Below are positions 24,775 to 35,684 of a stretch of 41,064 bases of DNA, piece after piece. Below the pieces are notes generated by a model, which worked only from the letters and a program-made list of their open reading frames with translations, searched no databases and was not told the origin of the DNA. The DNA comes from Trichococcus ilyis. Lineage in GTDB: Bacteria > Bacillota > Bacilli > Lactobacillales > Aerococcaceae. A program made the translations under genes and the position numbers. Location of the stretch: the NCBI RefSeq assembly GCF_900109135.1, contig NZ_FNYT01000027.1, positions 1 through 41,064 on the forward strand, given 5' to 3'. Every line of letters starts with the position of its first letter. Position 1 is the first letter of the stretch.

Positions 24775-24856
24775 TGATATAGTAAAACGTTTTCAGAAAA
24801 AACCTTTCCGGACAAGTATTTAAAATTGTGTCCAAAATGTTACTTCTTGCTTTTAA

Positions 24857-24879
24857 TGAAAGCGCAGTTGCGTTATAAT
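24857..24879 (+). promoter_or_regulatory. Probable promoter of the glucose PTS gene with cre-like site
   Basis: TATAAT lies at 24874-24879 with only a poor -35. Just before it is TGAAAGCGCAGTTG (24857-24870), whose first nine bases are those of the CcpA site TGAAAGCGCTTTCA. The untranslated leader of about 170 bases holds a hairpin at 24991-25021 (TTGCGG pairing with CCGCAA, and AGCGG with CCGCT inside), without a U-run. A GlcT-type antiterminator target could not be shown. Confidence 0.45.
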
Positions 24880-24975
24880 GGCTATGGATTCGGAGTATCT
24901 TTTCTTTCGGAATCTTCATTTATTGCACAAGAAAGCGCTATATTCATCCCCTGCATTTTCCGTCCGCTTAAATAA

Positions 24976-27231
<2,256 letters not shown>

Positions 27232-27279
27232 GAAGTAAGATTCAACGCGGATAAGGCAATGCAGAACTGAATAGCGCAA

Positions 27280-27316
27280 CAAAAAGGTTTCCGGTCTCAG
27301 ATCCGGAGGCCTTTTT
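27280..27316 (+). terminator. Terminator after the glucose PTS gene
   Basis: CAAAAAGG (27280-27287) pairs with CCTTTTTG (27309-27316), with CCGG/CCGG pairing inside. It is symmetrical enough to work in both directions. Confidence 0.85.
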
Positions 27317-27351
27317 GTATTTCTGGGCCGATCCGCCAAAAAATAAAAAGG

Positions 27352-27401
27352 TTGACTATTCGGGGCAGTCGCTCTAATATTAGCTTGTATTGTGTACACA
27401 A
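27352..27401 (+). promoter_or_regulatory. Promoter of rpmG-secE with a palindrome near the transcription start
   Basis: TTGACT (27352-27357), a 17-bp spacer and TAATAT (27375-27380). Ten bases on is the perfect 12-bp palindrome TTGTGTACACAA (27390-27401), right where transcription should begin, so an operator is possible. Confidence 0.75.
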
Positions 27402-27425
27402 ATAGAGAGAAAATAGGTGAGCGAC

Positions 27426-27578
27426 ATGGCTATCAGAAAAGCCGCATTAGCCTGTACCGTATGTGGATCAAGGAACTACACCATCACACCTACTGAAAAA
27501 GGTCGTACAGAACGTTTGGAAGTCAAGAAATTTTGCCGGTACTGCGGAAAGCATACCTTGCATAAAGAAACGAAATAA
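27426..27578 (+). CDS. rpmG: 50S ribosomal protein L33
   Basis: A 50-residue protein, [21 protein letters not shown]...[16 protein letters not shown]. The two CxxC pairs make it the zinc-binding type of L33. The sequence and the position directly before secE and nusG agree with rpmGB of B. subtilis. The start has AGGTGAG just upstream. Confidence 0.93.
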   Translation: MAIRKAALACTVCGSRNYTITPTEKGRTERLEVKKFCRYCGKHTLHKETK

Positions 27579-27614
27579 AGACGAAACTGGCAACATATAG
27601 TAGGAGGAGTAAGC

Positions 27615-27785
27615 ATGAAATTTCTGAAGAGCGTAGCGGATGAAATGAAGCAAGTGACTTGGCCGACTGGTAAGGAATTAGCAAAATATACAAATACGGT
27701 AGTCGTTACCACAATCTTATTCGCATTATTTTTTGCCGTAGTAGATTTTGGGATCACAGAGGCAATGGATTTAATCTTAAATTAA
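27615..27785 (+). CDS. secE: Preprotein translocase subunit SecE
   Basis: A 56-residue protein of the short Gram-positive type: an amphipathic N-terminus with VADEMKQVTWPTGKEL, the conserved SecE signature, and a single membrane helix (TVVVTTILFALFFAVVDFGI). With SecY and SecG it forms the protein export channel. GGAGGAG lies 6 bases before the ATG. It is co-transcribed with rpmG. Confidence 0.93.
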   Translation: MKFLKSVADEMKQVTWPTGKELAKYTNTVVVTTILFALFFAVVDFGITEAMDLILN

Positions 27786-27844
27786 AAGAAGATTTGTAGC
27801 CATACGGTCTTCGTGATGCTATAATGTTAACGCCGTACAGAAGG

Positions 27845-27871
27845 AACCTTTCAACACAGGAAGGTTTTTTT
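27845..27871 (+). terminator. Weak terminator or attenuator between secE and nusG
   Basis: AACCTT (27845-27850) and AAGGTT (27861-27866) can pair, followed by a T-run. The stem is short, so partial termination is likely. Confidence 0.5.
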
Positions 27872-27924
27872 GTTTACAAAGAATTGAAGTCAAATAAAAA
27901 TCCACCAAGAAAGAAGATGCAGAA

Positions 27925-28473
27925 ATGGAAACGATCGAAAACGAAAAACAATGGTACGTGTTGCACACTTATTCGGGTTATGAGAACAAAGTGAAGCTGA
28001 ACATCGAATCGCGTGCGCAAAGCATGAACATGGAAGACCATATCTTCCGTGTCGTCATCCCGGAAGAAGAGCAAGTGGAAGTGAAGGACGGAAAAGAGAA
28101 GGCTACTACGCAAAAAACCTTCCCTGGTTACGTATTGGTCGAAATGATCATGTCTGATGAAGCGTGGTTCGTTGTCCGCAATACGCCGGGCGTCACCGGT
28201 TTCGTCGGATCGCACGGAGCGGGAAGCAAGCCGTCCGCTCTATTGAATGAAGAAATCGAAGTCATCCTGAAGCGCATGGGCATGAGCACGCGCACGCGTG
28301 ACGTGGAATTCGAAAAAGGCGAAGCCGTCACGATCACCGATGGGGCATTCAACGGCTTGTCAGGGTTCGTTGAAGAAGTGGACAGCGAAAAAGGCAAGCT
28401 GAAAGTCATGATCGAAATGTTCGGCCGCGAAACGATCGCCGAACTCGATTACGACCAAGTCGACAAAGGCTAA
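27925..28473 (+). CDS. nusG: Transcription termination/antitermination protein NusG
   Basis: The 182-residue protein has the NGN domain (KQWYVLHTYSGYENKVKLNIESRA, FPGYVLVEMIMSDEAWFVVRNTPGVTGFVG) and the C-terminal KOW domain (FEKGEAVTITDGAFNGLSGFVEEVDSEKGKLKVMIEMFGRET). It binds RNA polymerase and adjusts pausing and coupling to translation. The length is normal for Firmicutes, and the position after secE is the conserved one. Confidence 0.95.
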   Translation: METIENEKQWYVLHTYSGYENKVKLNIESRAQSMNMEDHIFRVVIPEEEQVEVKDGKEKATTQKTFPGYVLVEMIMSDEAWFVVRNTPGVTGFVGSHGAGSKPSALLNEEIEVILKRMGMSTRTRDVEFEKGEAVTITDGAFNGLSGFVEEVDSEKGKLKVMIEMFGRETIAELDYDQVDKG

Positions 28474-28519
28474 GAAAAGCGGAACAGGTTCGTTGCGCAT
28501 AATTATTTTCAAGAAACTA

Positions 28520-28548
28520 TTGCATTTAGTCTGGAGTGCTGATACAAT
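28520..28548 (+). promoter_or_regulatory. Promoter of rplK-rplA
   Basis: TTGCAT (28520-28525), 17-bp spacer, TACAAT (28543-28548). Transcription should start near 28555, so the L1-type hairpin lies in the leader. Confidence 0.75.
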
Positions 28549-28577
28549 ATGTCGGTACGTTCAGGCGTATGGATTGA

Positions 28578-28610
28578 GTGGGAGGGGAAATCTTAACCCC
28601 ATTAAACCAC
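28578..28610 (+). promoter_or_regulatory. L1-type operator hairpin in the rplK leader
   Basis: GTGG (28578-28581) pairs with CCAC (28607-28610) and GGGG (28584-28587) with CCCC (28597-28600), separated by an uneven internal loop (GA against ATTAAA). This two-stem form copies the L1 site of 23S rRNA, where L1 binds to shut off its own operon. Structure is seen; control is inferred from known L1 autoregulation. Confidence 0.55.
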
Positions 28611-28638
28611 ATCACGAACAATCAAGGAGGTATGTCTC

Positions 28639-29064
28639 GTGGCTAAAAAAGTTGTTAAATTAGTTAAGTTACAAATTCCTGCAGGTAAAGCATCTCCTGC
28701 TCCACCGGTAGGTCCAGCTTTGGGTCAAGCACAAGTAAACATCATGGGATTCTGTAAAGAATTCAATGCGCGTACAGCTGACCAAGCAGGTATGATCATT
28801 CCCGTCGTCATTTCTGTATATGAAGATCGTTCATTCACCTTCATTACTAAAACTCCTCCAGCTCCAGTATTGCTGAAAAAAGCTGCAGGTATCGAATCAG
28901 GTTCAGGCGAACCAAACAAGAAAAAAGTTGGTACCGTAACTCGTGACCAAGTTAAAGAAATCGCTGAAACAAAAATGGTAGACTTGAATGCAGCAGACGT
29001 AGAAGCTGCTATGCGTATGGTCGAAGGTACTGCCCGCTCAATGGGTATTACAGTTCAAGACTAA
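28639..29064 (+). CDS. rplK: 50S ribosomal protein L11
   Basis: The 141-residue protein begins [43 protein letters not shown], the unmistakable N-terminus of L11, and ends with the RNA-binding domain ([28 protein letters not shown]). It forms the GTPase-associated centre of the ribosome and is needed for the stringent response. The start is GTG at 28639 after AAGGAGGT. rplA follows after about 100 bases. Confidence 0.96.
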   Translation: MAKKVVKLVKLQIPAGKASPAPPVGPALGQAQVNIMGFCKEFNARTADQAGMIIPVVISVYEDRSFTFITKTPPAPVLLKKAAGIESGSGEPNKKKVGTVTRDQVKEIAETKMVDLNAADVEAAMRMVEGTARSMGITVQD

Positions 29065-29123
29065 TTCAAAAGGCAGCTTCTCATGCGGTCTTCCGGACGC
29101 TCACAAGACGTTTTGGGCCGCAA

Positions 29124-29149
29124 GTGGGAGGTAAAACCGTTAAAACCAC
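29124..29149 (+). promoter_or_regulatory. Second L1-type operator hairpin, before rplA
   Basis: GTGG (29124-29127) with CCAC (29146-29149), then GT/AC pairs around AAA, and the same GAG and TTAAAA internal loop bases as in the hairpin before rplK. It lies about 20 bases before rplA, so bound L1 could block L1 translation directly. Confidence 0.5.
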
Positions 29150-29167
29150 AATCTAGGAGGAAAATTC

Positions 29168-29857
29168 ATGGCTAAGAAAAGTAAAAAATTCCAAGATGCT
29201 GCGAAAAAAGTCGATTCTACTAAAGCATATTCAGTAGAAGAAGCAGTAGCATTAGCGAAAGAAGTCGATTTTGCAAAATTCGACGCAACTGTTGAGGTCG
29301 CTTACCGTTTGGGGATCGACACTCGTAAAAATGACCAACAAATCCGTGGAGCAGTCGTGCTTCCGAACGGAACTGGTAAAACACAACGCGTTTTGGTATT
29401 CGCTAAAGGCGAAAAAGCTAAAGAAGCTGAAGCTGCTGGTGCAGACTACGTAGGCGATGCTGACATGGTTCAAAAAATCCAAGGCGGATGGTTTGAATTT
29501 GATGTTGTTGTTGCAACACCTGACATGATGGGTGAAGTTGGACGTTTGGGTCGCGTATTGGGACCTAAAGGTTTGATGCCAAACCCTAAAACAGGTACAG
29601 TAACAATGGACGTAACAAAAGCTATTGAAGAAATCAAAGCTGGTAAAGTTACATACCGTGCCGACAAAGCAGGTAACATCCACGTTCCTATCGGTAAAGT
29701 ATCATTCGACGATGCTAAATTGATGGAAAACTTCCGTACTATCCACGATGTAATCTTGAAAGCTAAACCAGCAACTGCTAAAGGCCAATACGTTAAAAAT
29801 GTAAGTGTAACAACTACATTTGGACCTGGCGTTAAAGTGGACGCAAGCTCTTTATAA
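29168..29857 (+). CDS. rplA: 50S ribosomal protein L1
   Basis: The 229-residue protein has the L1 pattern: [56 protein letters not shown] and [22 protein letters not shown]. It builds the mobile L1 stalk that helps release tRNA, and is commonly the repressor of its own operon. TAGGAGGA precedes the ATG. Confidence 0.96.
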   Translation: MAKKSKKFQDAAKKVDSTKAYSVEEAVALAKEVDFAKFDATVEVAYRLGIDTRKNDQQIRGAVVLPNGTGKTQRVLVFAKGEKAKEAEAAGADYVGDADMVQKIQGGWFEFDVVVATPDMMGEVGRLGRVLGPKGLMPNPKTGTVTMDVTKAIEEIKAGKVTYRADKAGNIHVPIGKVSFDDAKLMENFRTIHDVILKAKPATAKGQYVKNVSVTTTFGPGVKVDASSL

Positions 29858-29865
29858 AATAAACC

Positions 29866-29894
29866 TTGACCTGAACGGCTATCTTTGGTATAGT
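29866..29894 (+). promoter_or_regulatory. Promoter of rplJ-rplL
   Basis: TTGACC (29866-29871), 17-bp spacer, TATAGT (29889-29894), right after rplA. Confidence 0.75.
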
Positions 29895-29911
29895 CGTTTA
29901 GGTTAATATAT

Positions 29912-30030
29912 GCTACCGAAGACAGCAGGGGGCGCGAGCCTTAATCGTCCTGCCGAGGAAGAATCCAATGAGATATTTATGGATCCTCTATGTCTAGGTG
30001 ACATAGAGTTTTTTGTTTTCGACAAGAAAT
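29912..30030 (+). ncRNA. L10 leader (ribosomal protein L10-L12 autoregulatory element)
   Basis: The leader contains the L10-leader pattern: ACCGAAGACAGCAGG, then GGGCGCGAGCCTTAATCG and CCTGCCGAGG, which form a kink-turn stem for the L10-(L12)4 complex. It ends in a terminator hairpin. The arrangement equals the Firmicute L10 leader family in Rfam, where surplus L10 stops transcription before rplJ. Confidence 0.85.
29986..30014 (+). terminator. Terminator of the L10 leader
   Basis: CTCTATGTC (29986-29994) pairs with GACATAGAG (30000-30008), followed by six Ts, about 50 bases before rplJ. This is the attenuation switch of the leader. Confidence 0.85.
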
Positions 30031-30062
30031 TCTATCATAAAATCCAGGGGGTGAAATATAAG

Positions 30063-30563
30063 ATGAGTGAAGCTGCTATTGCACAAAAACAATTGTTGGT
30101 TGAAGAACTGACAACTAAAATCCAAGAATCCGCATCTGTAGTCGTTGTTGACTATTTAGGTCTTACTGTTGAACAGGTGACTGAACTAAGAAAACAATTG
30201 CGTGAAGCTGGCGTGGAAATGAAAGTTATCAAAAACTCTCTAATGACACGTGCTGCTGGCGCTGCAGGTTTGGAAGGCATGGAAAGCATCTTCAAAGGAC
30301 CTACTGCTGTAGCGTTCAGTACTGAAGATGTTGTGGCTCCGGCTAAAATCATGGCTGAGTTTGCAAAAACTGCTGAAAAACTAGAAATCAAAGGCGGTAT
30401 CATCGAAGGCAACGTTGCTTCTAAGGAAGAAATCGAAGCTTTGGCGAAACTACCAAACCGCGAAGGTATGCTTTCTATGTTGCTTTCAGTTCTTACAGCA
30501 CCATTACGCAACGTTGCGTTGGCTGTTAAAGCTGTATCCGATCAAAAAGGCGAAGCTGCATAA
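30063..30563 (+). CDS. rplJ: 50S ribosomal protein L10
   Basis: The 166-residue protein ([60 protein letters not shown]) is typical L10, base of the L7/L12 stalk. The ATG at 30063 follows GGGGGTGA; a longer frame beginning at 29910 lies inside the leader RNA and is not real. Confidence 0.95.
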   Translation: MSEAAIAQKQLLVEELTTKIQESASVVVVDYLGLTVEQVTELRKQLREAGVEMKVIKNSLMTRAAGAAGLEGMESIFKGPTAVAFSTEDVVAPAKIMAEFAKTAEKLEIKGGIIEGNVASKEEIEALAKLPNREGMLSMLLSVLTAPLRNVALAVKAVSDQKGEAA

Positions 30564-30637
30564 TCTGCAGTTCTGTTGAGAAAAGCTTCCTGCGGGAGGC
30601 GCCCAAAAAACTAAAACCAAAAATGGAGGAACAAAAA

Positions 30638-31003
30638 ATGTCATTAAACATCGAACAAATTATTGCTGACATCAAAGAAGCAACAGTTTTACAATTAAAC
30701 GACCTAGTAAAAGCAATCGAAGAAGAATTTGGCGTAACTGCAGCAGCTCCTGTAGCAGTCGCAGCAGCAGGTGCAGTAGCTGCTGAAGAGCAAACTGAAT
30801 TCAACGTTGAATTGACTTCAGCTGGCGATTCAAAAATCAAAGTAATCAAAGTTGTACGTGAAGCTACAGGCCTAGGCTTGAAAGAAGCTAAAGCTTTGGT
30901 AGACGGCGCACCAGCAATGGTTAAAGAAGCTGTATCTAAAGAAGATGCTGAAGCATTGAAAGCTCAATTAGAAGAAGTTGGCGCTTCTGTAACAGTTAAA
31001 TAA
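30638..31003 (+). CDS. rplL: 50S ribosomal protein L7/L12
   Basis: The 121-residue protein has the dimerising N-terminus, an Ala-rich hinge ([18 protein letters not shown]) and the factor-binding C-terminus ([27 protein letters not shown]). Multiple copies recruit GTPase factors to the ribosome. The ATG at 30638 follows GGAGG; codons are strongly biased to high-expression forms. Confidence 0.96.
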   Translation: MSLNIEQIIADIKEATVLQLNDLVKAIEEEFGVTAAAPVAVAAAGAVAAEEQTEFNVELTSAGDSKIKVIKVVREATGLGLKEAKALVDGAPAMVKEAVSKEDAEALKAQLEEVGASVTVK

Positions 31004-31059
31004 TCTTTTCCCAAAGATTGTTTCTACAGAAACACAATTCTTGATTGTGTAAATAGGGT

Positions 31060-31091
31060 AGCCAGGATAAGCGATTATCCTGGCTTTTCTT
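31060..31091 (+). terminator. Terminator after rplL
   Basis: A perfect 10-bp stem, GCCAGGATAA (31061-31070) with TTATCCTGGC (31075-31084), then TTTTCTT. A smaller hairpin ACACAAT/ATTGTGT (31032-31050) lies before it. Confidence 0.88.
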
Positions 31092-31115
31092 GTACAGTGA
31101 GAAGGAGTTGGGAAT

Positions 31116-31724
31116 ATGTCGAATCATTATTACACAAAGAATCCGGAAACGGAAAGCAAGGAGTCGTCCTGGAATTTTCGGCTGCGGGATCGCGACTTCC
31201 GCTTCATTTCGGACAGCGGGGTCTTCTCCAAGAAAACCGTCGACTTCGGCTCGCGGTTGCTGATCGAAACCGTGCAGTTGCCCGATGAGGTGGCAGGGGA
31301 TATACTGGACGTCGGCTGCGGCTACGGCCCGATGGGATTGGCGCTTGCGCACGCTTATCCGGAACGGCTGGTGGAGATGGTGGACGTAAACGAACGGGCT
31401 ATGTCTTTGGCGCGCCGAAATGCGGAAGCCAACAACATCCGCAACGTGAAAATCTACGAATCGAACACGTACGACCAAGTGCCGCAAGAAAGGCAATTTG
31501 CTGCCATCGTCAGCAATCCGCCGATCCGTGCCGGGAAACAGGTTGTCCACCGCATTCTGTCGGAAGCGCACGGGCATCTTTTGCCGGGAGGCACATTGAC
31601 TGTCGTGATCCAGAAGAAGCAGGGCGCGCCGAGTGCCGAACAGAAAATGCTGGAAGTCTTCGGCAATGCTGAAGTGGTTGCGCGCGACAAAGGTTATTGG
31701 ATCATCCAGTCAGTCAAAGCCTGA
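31116..31724 (+). CDS. Class I SAM methyltransferase, RsmC-like (16S rRNA guanine-N2)
   Basis: The 202-residue protein has the SAM site LDVGCGYGPMGLALA (about 63-77) and the catalytic NPPIRAGK (about 130-137), the NPPxR/H form of guanine N2 methyltransferases. In B. subtilis the equivalent gene (ybxB) sits at the same place between rplL and rpoB. It likely methylates 16S rRNA near G1207. It is single-domain, without the N-terminal half of E. coli RsmC. AAGGAG precedes the ATG. Confidence 0.88.
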   Translation: MSNHYYTKNPETESKESSWNFRLRDRDFRFISDSGVFSKKTVDFGSRLLIETVQLPDEVAGDILDVGCGYGPMGLALAHAYPERLVEMVDVNERAMSLARRNAEANNIRNVKIYESNTYDQVPQERQFAAIVSNPPIRAGKQVVHRILSEAHGHLLPGGTLTVVIQKKQGAPSAEQKMLEVFGNAEVVARDKGYWIIQSVKA

Positions 31725-31763
31725 TGTCTCTGCCGGACCGCTCCGATGGCGAGCAAAAGGCTG

Positions 31764-31792
31764 TTGACAAACGAAATCCATGTGTGTAGAAT
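31764..31792 (+). promoter_or_regulatory. Promoter of rpoB-rpoC
   Basis: TTGACA (31764-31769), 17-bp spacer, TAGAAT (31787-31792), about 245 bases before rpoB. The leader has AACC-loop-GGTT with a nine-T run (31905-31927), two copies of GTTGCGGAA, and a TGTTGC/GCAACA hairpin (about 31972-31990), so attenuation is possible. No gene lies in it. Confidence 0.8.
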
Positions 31793-32038
31793 AGTAAGGT
31801 AATATAGACGCATAAGATAATTCAGGAAACGCGACTGAAATATTGTCCAGACGCGCTTTTCGAGGCAGAAAACAAAAGAAAGAGTAATTTTCTCAGAAAT
31901 TGCAACCTTCTTTTGGTTTTTTTTTGCCAAAAAAACGTTGCGGAATGTATGCGTAACAAAAACGTAACATTTGTTGCGGAAATGCAACATGATAGTGCGC
32001 TGTCGCTAAATGTCTAAATTTAAGTAGGGGTGAAGAAG

Positions 32039-35000
32039 TTGTTAGGGCATAATGAAAAATTCGGGAAACAACGTACCCGCAGAAGTTATTCGCGTATCAG
32101 TGAAGTGTTGGAGCTTCCTAACTTGATCGAGATCCAAACGGATTCTTACAAATGGTTCCTGGAAACCGGAATCAAGGAGATGTTCAAGGACATCACGCCG
32201 ATCGAAGACCACACAGGAAACCTGGCATTGGAATTCGTCGACTATGAATTCCACGAGCCGAAATACACGGTTTCCGAAGCACGTGCACATGATGCCAATT
32301 ACTCGGCGCCAATCTATGTAAAACTGCGCTTGATCAATAAAGAAACAGGCGAAATCAAAGACCAAGAAGTATTCTTCGGTGATTTCCCATTAATGACCGA
32401 CATGGGTACTTTCATCATCAATGGGGCGGAACGTGTTATCGTCTCCCAGTTGGTCCGTTCTCCAGGTGTCTATTTCCATAATAAGATCGACAAAAACGGA
32501 AAAGAAAGCTTCGGCAACACCTTGATTCCTAACCGTGGCGCATGGTTGGAATATGAAACGGATGCCAAAGACATCTCTTACGTCCGCATCGACCGCACCC
32601 GGAAAATTCCTTTGACGGTATTGGTCCGCGCATTGGGCTTCGGGTCGGATGATCAGATTCTTGAGATCTTCGGCGACAACGAAAGCCTGCGCTTGACGAT
32701 GGAAAAAGATGTCCATAAAAATGCATCGGATTCCAGAACAGAAGAAGCCCTGAAGGATGTCTACGAGAGACTCCGTCCAGGCGAACCGAAAACGGCCGAC
32801 AGCTCGCGCAACTTGCTGAATGCTCGTTTCTTCGACCCAAGAAGATATGACATGGCTCCGGTTGGACGCTACAAAGTCAACAAAAAATTGAACGTCAAAA
32901 CACGCTTGTACAACCAGACATTGGCTGAAACATTGGTCGATCCTGAAACAGGCGAAATCATCGCAGAAAAAGGAACCGAATTGGACCGCGGCGTAATGGA
33001 ACGCTTGGCGCCTTATTTGGACAACGGCTTGAATCAAGTGACGCTGTATCCTTCCGATGATGGTGTTGTGACGGATCCGGTCGTCATGCAAGTAGTGAAA
33101 GTCTACTCCAAGAAAGATCCAGAGAAAGTCATCAACGTGATCGGCAATGCCGAAATTTCCGATGACATCAAACATTTGACGACTGCGGACATCTTTGCTT
33201 CCATGAACTACTTCTTCAACCTTTCTGAAGGACTGGGAACAACCGATGACATCGACCACTTAGGGAACAGACGTATCCGTTCGGTCGGCGAATTGCTGCA
33301 GAACCAATTCCGTATCGGTTTGTCACGGATGGAGCGTGTCGTGCGCGAAAGAATGTCCATCCAGGACGTTTCTACCGTCACGCCGCAACAATTGATCAAC
33401 ATCCGCCCGGTAGTGGCCGCCATCAAAGAATTCTTTGGTTCTTCCCAACTGTCACAGTTCATGGACCAAACGAATCCGCTGGGCGAACTGACGCACAAAC
33501 GTCGTCTTTCTGCCTTGGGACCCGGTGGTTTGACAAGGGACCGTGCCGGTTATGAAGTCCGGGACGTTCACTATTCCCACTATGGCCGTATGTGTCCGAT
33601 CGAAACGCCTGAAGGCCCGAATATCGGACTTATCAACAGCTTGTCCAGCTACGCCAAAATCAACAAATATGGTTTCATCGAAACGCCTTACCGTCGTGTG
33701 GACTGGAATACGCACAAAGTTACCGACATCATCGACTACTTGACTGCCGATGAAGAGGATAACTTCACGGTTGCGCAAGCCAACTCGGTCCTTCTGGAAG
33801 ACGGAAGCTTCGCCAACGATATCGTCATGGCCCGTTATATCCATGACAACCTAGAAGTTCCGATCGAACGCGTCGACTACATGGACGTTTCTCCAAAACA
33901 GGTAGTTGCTGTCGCTACAGCCTGCATCCCGTTCCTGGAAAACGATGACTCCAACCGTGCCTTGATGGGTGCGAACATGCAGCGTCAAGCCGTTCCGTTG
34001 ATCAACCCGCAAGCGCCGTTCGTCGGTACCGGGATGGAATACAAAGCCGCCCATGACTCAGGTGCAGCCCTGTTGTGCCAACATGAAGGTGTGGTTGAAT
34101 ACGTGGATGCCAAAGAAATCCGTGTCCGCCGCGACAATGGTGCTTTGGATAAGTACGATATCATCAAATTCCAACGTTCCAACTCAGGGACTTGCTATAA
34201 CCAACGTCCGATCGTAGCTTTGGGAGACCGCGTTGATGTCGGCGAGACATTGGCAGACGGCCCATCAATGGAAAAAGGCGAAATGGCCCTTGGGCAAAAC
34301 GTATTGGTTGCCTTCATGACTTGGGAAGGTTACAACTACGAGGATGCCGTCATCATGAATGAACGTCTTGTGCGTGACGACGTCTATACGTCCATCCATA
34401 TCGAAGAATATGAATCAGAAGCCCGTGATACGAAGCTTGGACCTGAAGAAATCACGCGCGAATTGCCGAACGTCGGCGAAGATGCTTTGAAGGATCTTGA
34501 CGAGCGCGGCATCATCCGCATCGGTGCGGAAGTCAAAGACGGCGACATCCTGGTCGGTAAAGTCACGCCTAAAGGGATGACGGAACTGTCTGCGGAAGAG
34601 CGTCTGTTGCATGCCATCTTCGGGGAAAAAGCCCGCGAAGTTCGTGATACTTCCTTGCGTGTGCCTCACGGCGGCGGCGGAATTGTCCACGACGTGAAGA
34701 TCTTTACCCGCGAAGCAGGCGATGAACTGGCTCCTGGCGTGAACTTGCTGGTGCGTGTCTACATCGTTCAGAAACGTAAAATCAACGAAGGGGATAAAAT
34801 GGCCGGACGCCATGGTAACAAAGGGGTTGTATCCCGTATCATGCCGGAAGAAGATATGCCATACATGCCAGACGGCACACCGGTTGATATCATGTTGAAC
34901 CCTCTAGGGGTACCATCACGTATGAACATCGGACAAGTATTGGAACTTCACCTTGGTATGGCTGCCCGCGAATTGGGCATCTACGTTGCCTCTCCGGTAT

Positions 35001-35566
35001 TCGATGGTGCGGATGAAGACGACGTATGGGGTACAGTGGCGGAAGCCGGTATGGCGAGCGATGCCAAGACGATCCTTTACGATGGCCGTACAGGTCAACC
35101 ATTCGATAACCGTGTATCCGTCGGCGTCATGTACTATCTGAAACTATCGCACATGGTCGACGACAAATTGCACGCCCGTTCGACTGGACCATACTCGTTG
35201 GTTACGCAACAGCCGTTGGGTGGTAAAGCTCAGTTCGGTGGACAACGTTTCGGAGAGATGGAAGTTTGGGCACTGGAAGCTTATGGTGCTGCCTATACCT
35301 TGCAAGAAATCTTGACATACAAATCAGATGATGTTGTCGGTCGCGTGAAGACATACGAAGCGATCGTCAAGGGCGAAACAATCCCTCGTCCAGGTGTACC
35401 TGAATCATTCCGCGTATTGGTGAAAGAATTGCAAGCACTCGGATTGGATATGAAAGTGCTTGATGAAGCAGAAGAAGAAATCGAATTGCGCGACATGGAT
35501 GAAGAAGACGATGTTGTGAATATGGAAAGATTGAACAAACAATCTGAAGCAATGAAGAGAGACTAG
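32039..35566 (+). CDS. rpoB: RNA polymerase beta subunit
   Basis: The product of about 1175 residues has [22 protein letters not shown] early, the rifampicin region ([63 protein letters not shown]) and the C-terminal [30 protein letters not shown]. The sites for common rifampicin resistance changes show wild-type residues (D in MDQ, H in THKRR, S in RRLSAL). The TTG at 32039 is chosen since AGGGGTGA (32026-32033) lies at proper distance, while for the upstream GTG at 32030 that site would overlap the start. The length is that of Firmicutes. rpoC follows. Confidence 0.96.
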   Translation: MLGHNEKFGKQRTRRSYSRISEVLELPNLIEIQTDSYKWFLETGIKEMFKDITPIEDHTGNLALEFVDYEFHEPKYTVSEARAHDANYSAPIYVKLRLINKETGEIKDQEVFFGDFPLMTDMGTFIINGAERVIVSQLVRSPGVYFHNKIDKNGKESFGNTLIPNRGAWLEYETDAKDISYVRIDRTRKIPLTVLVRALGFGSDDQILEIFGDNESLRLTMEKDVHKNASDSRTEEALKDVYERLRPGEPKTADSSRNLLNARFFDPRRYDMAPVGRYKVNKKLNVKTRLYNQTLAETLVDPETGEIIAEKGTELDRGVMERLAPYLDNGLNQVTLYPSDDGVVTDPVVMQVVKVYSKKDPEKVINVIGNAEISDDIKHLTTADIFASMNYFFNLSEGLGTTDDIDHLGNRRIRSVGELLQNQFRIGLSRMERVVRERMSIQDVSTVTPQQLINIRPVVAAIKEFFGSSQLSQFMDQTNPLGELTHKRRLSALGPGGLTRDRAGYEVRDVHYSHYGRMCPIETPEGPNIGLINSLSSYAKINKYGFIETPYRRVDWNTHKVTDIIDYLTADEEDNFTVAQANSVLLEDGSFANDIVMARYIHDNLEVPIERVDYMDVSPKQVVAVATACIPFLENDDSNRALMGANMQRQAVPLINPQAPFVGTGMEYKAAHDSGAALLCQHEGVVEYVDAKEIRVRRDNGALDKYDIIKFQRSNSGTCYNQRPIVALGDRVDVGETLADGPSMEKGEMALGQNVLVAFMTWEGYNYEDAVIMNERLVRDDVYTSIHIEEYESEARDTKLGPEEITRELPNVGEDALKDLDERGIIRIGAEVKDGDILVGKVTPKGMTELSAEERLLHAIFGEKAREVRDTSLRVPHGGGGIVHDVKIFTREAGDELAPGVNLLVRVYIVQKRKINEGDKMAGRHGNKGVVSRIMPEEDMPYMPDGTPVDIMLNPLGVPSRMNIGQVLELHLGMAARELGIYVASPVFDGADEDDVWGTVAEAGMASDAKTILYDGRTGQPFDNRVSVGVMYYLKLSHMVDDKLHARSTGPYSLVTQQPLGGKAQFGGQRFGEMEVWALEAYGAAYTLQEILTYKSDDVVGRVKTYEAIVKGETIPRPGVPESFRVLVKELQALGLDMKVLDEAEEEIELRDMDEEDDVVNMERLNKQSEAMKRD

Positions 35567-35574
35567 TCTGTGTT

Positions 35575-35598
35575 CCCGGACGGCCGAAACCGTCCGGG
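35575..35598 (+). other. GC-rich hairpin between rpoB and rpoC
   Basis: CCCGGACGG (35575-35583) pairs perfectly with CCGTCCGGG (35590-35598) around CCGAAA, with no T-run. It is not a classic terminator; it may be an RNA processing or stability element. Confidence 0.6.
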
Positions 35599-35684
35599 TG
35601 CATATTTGATCGAGTCGCATTGCCTCACGAGAACCGCAGATAGAGCATTTTGGGCAGCTCAAAGAATAAAGGGAGGTTGGCCCC

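Noticed and set aside
31955-31970. A tenth copy of the array unit in the rpoB leader (AACAAAAACGTAACAT)
   Set aside because: It matches 13 of 16 bases but is single and in a low-complexity AT-rich leader; most likely chance.
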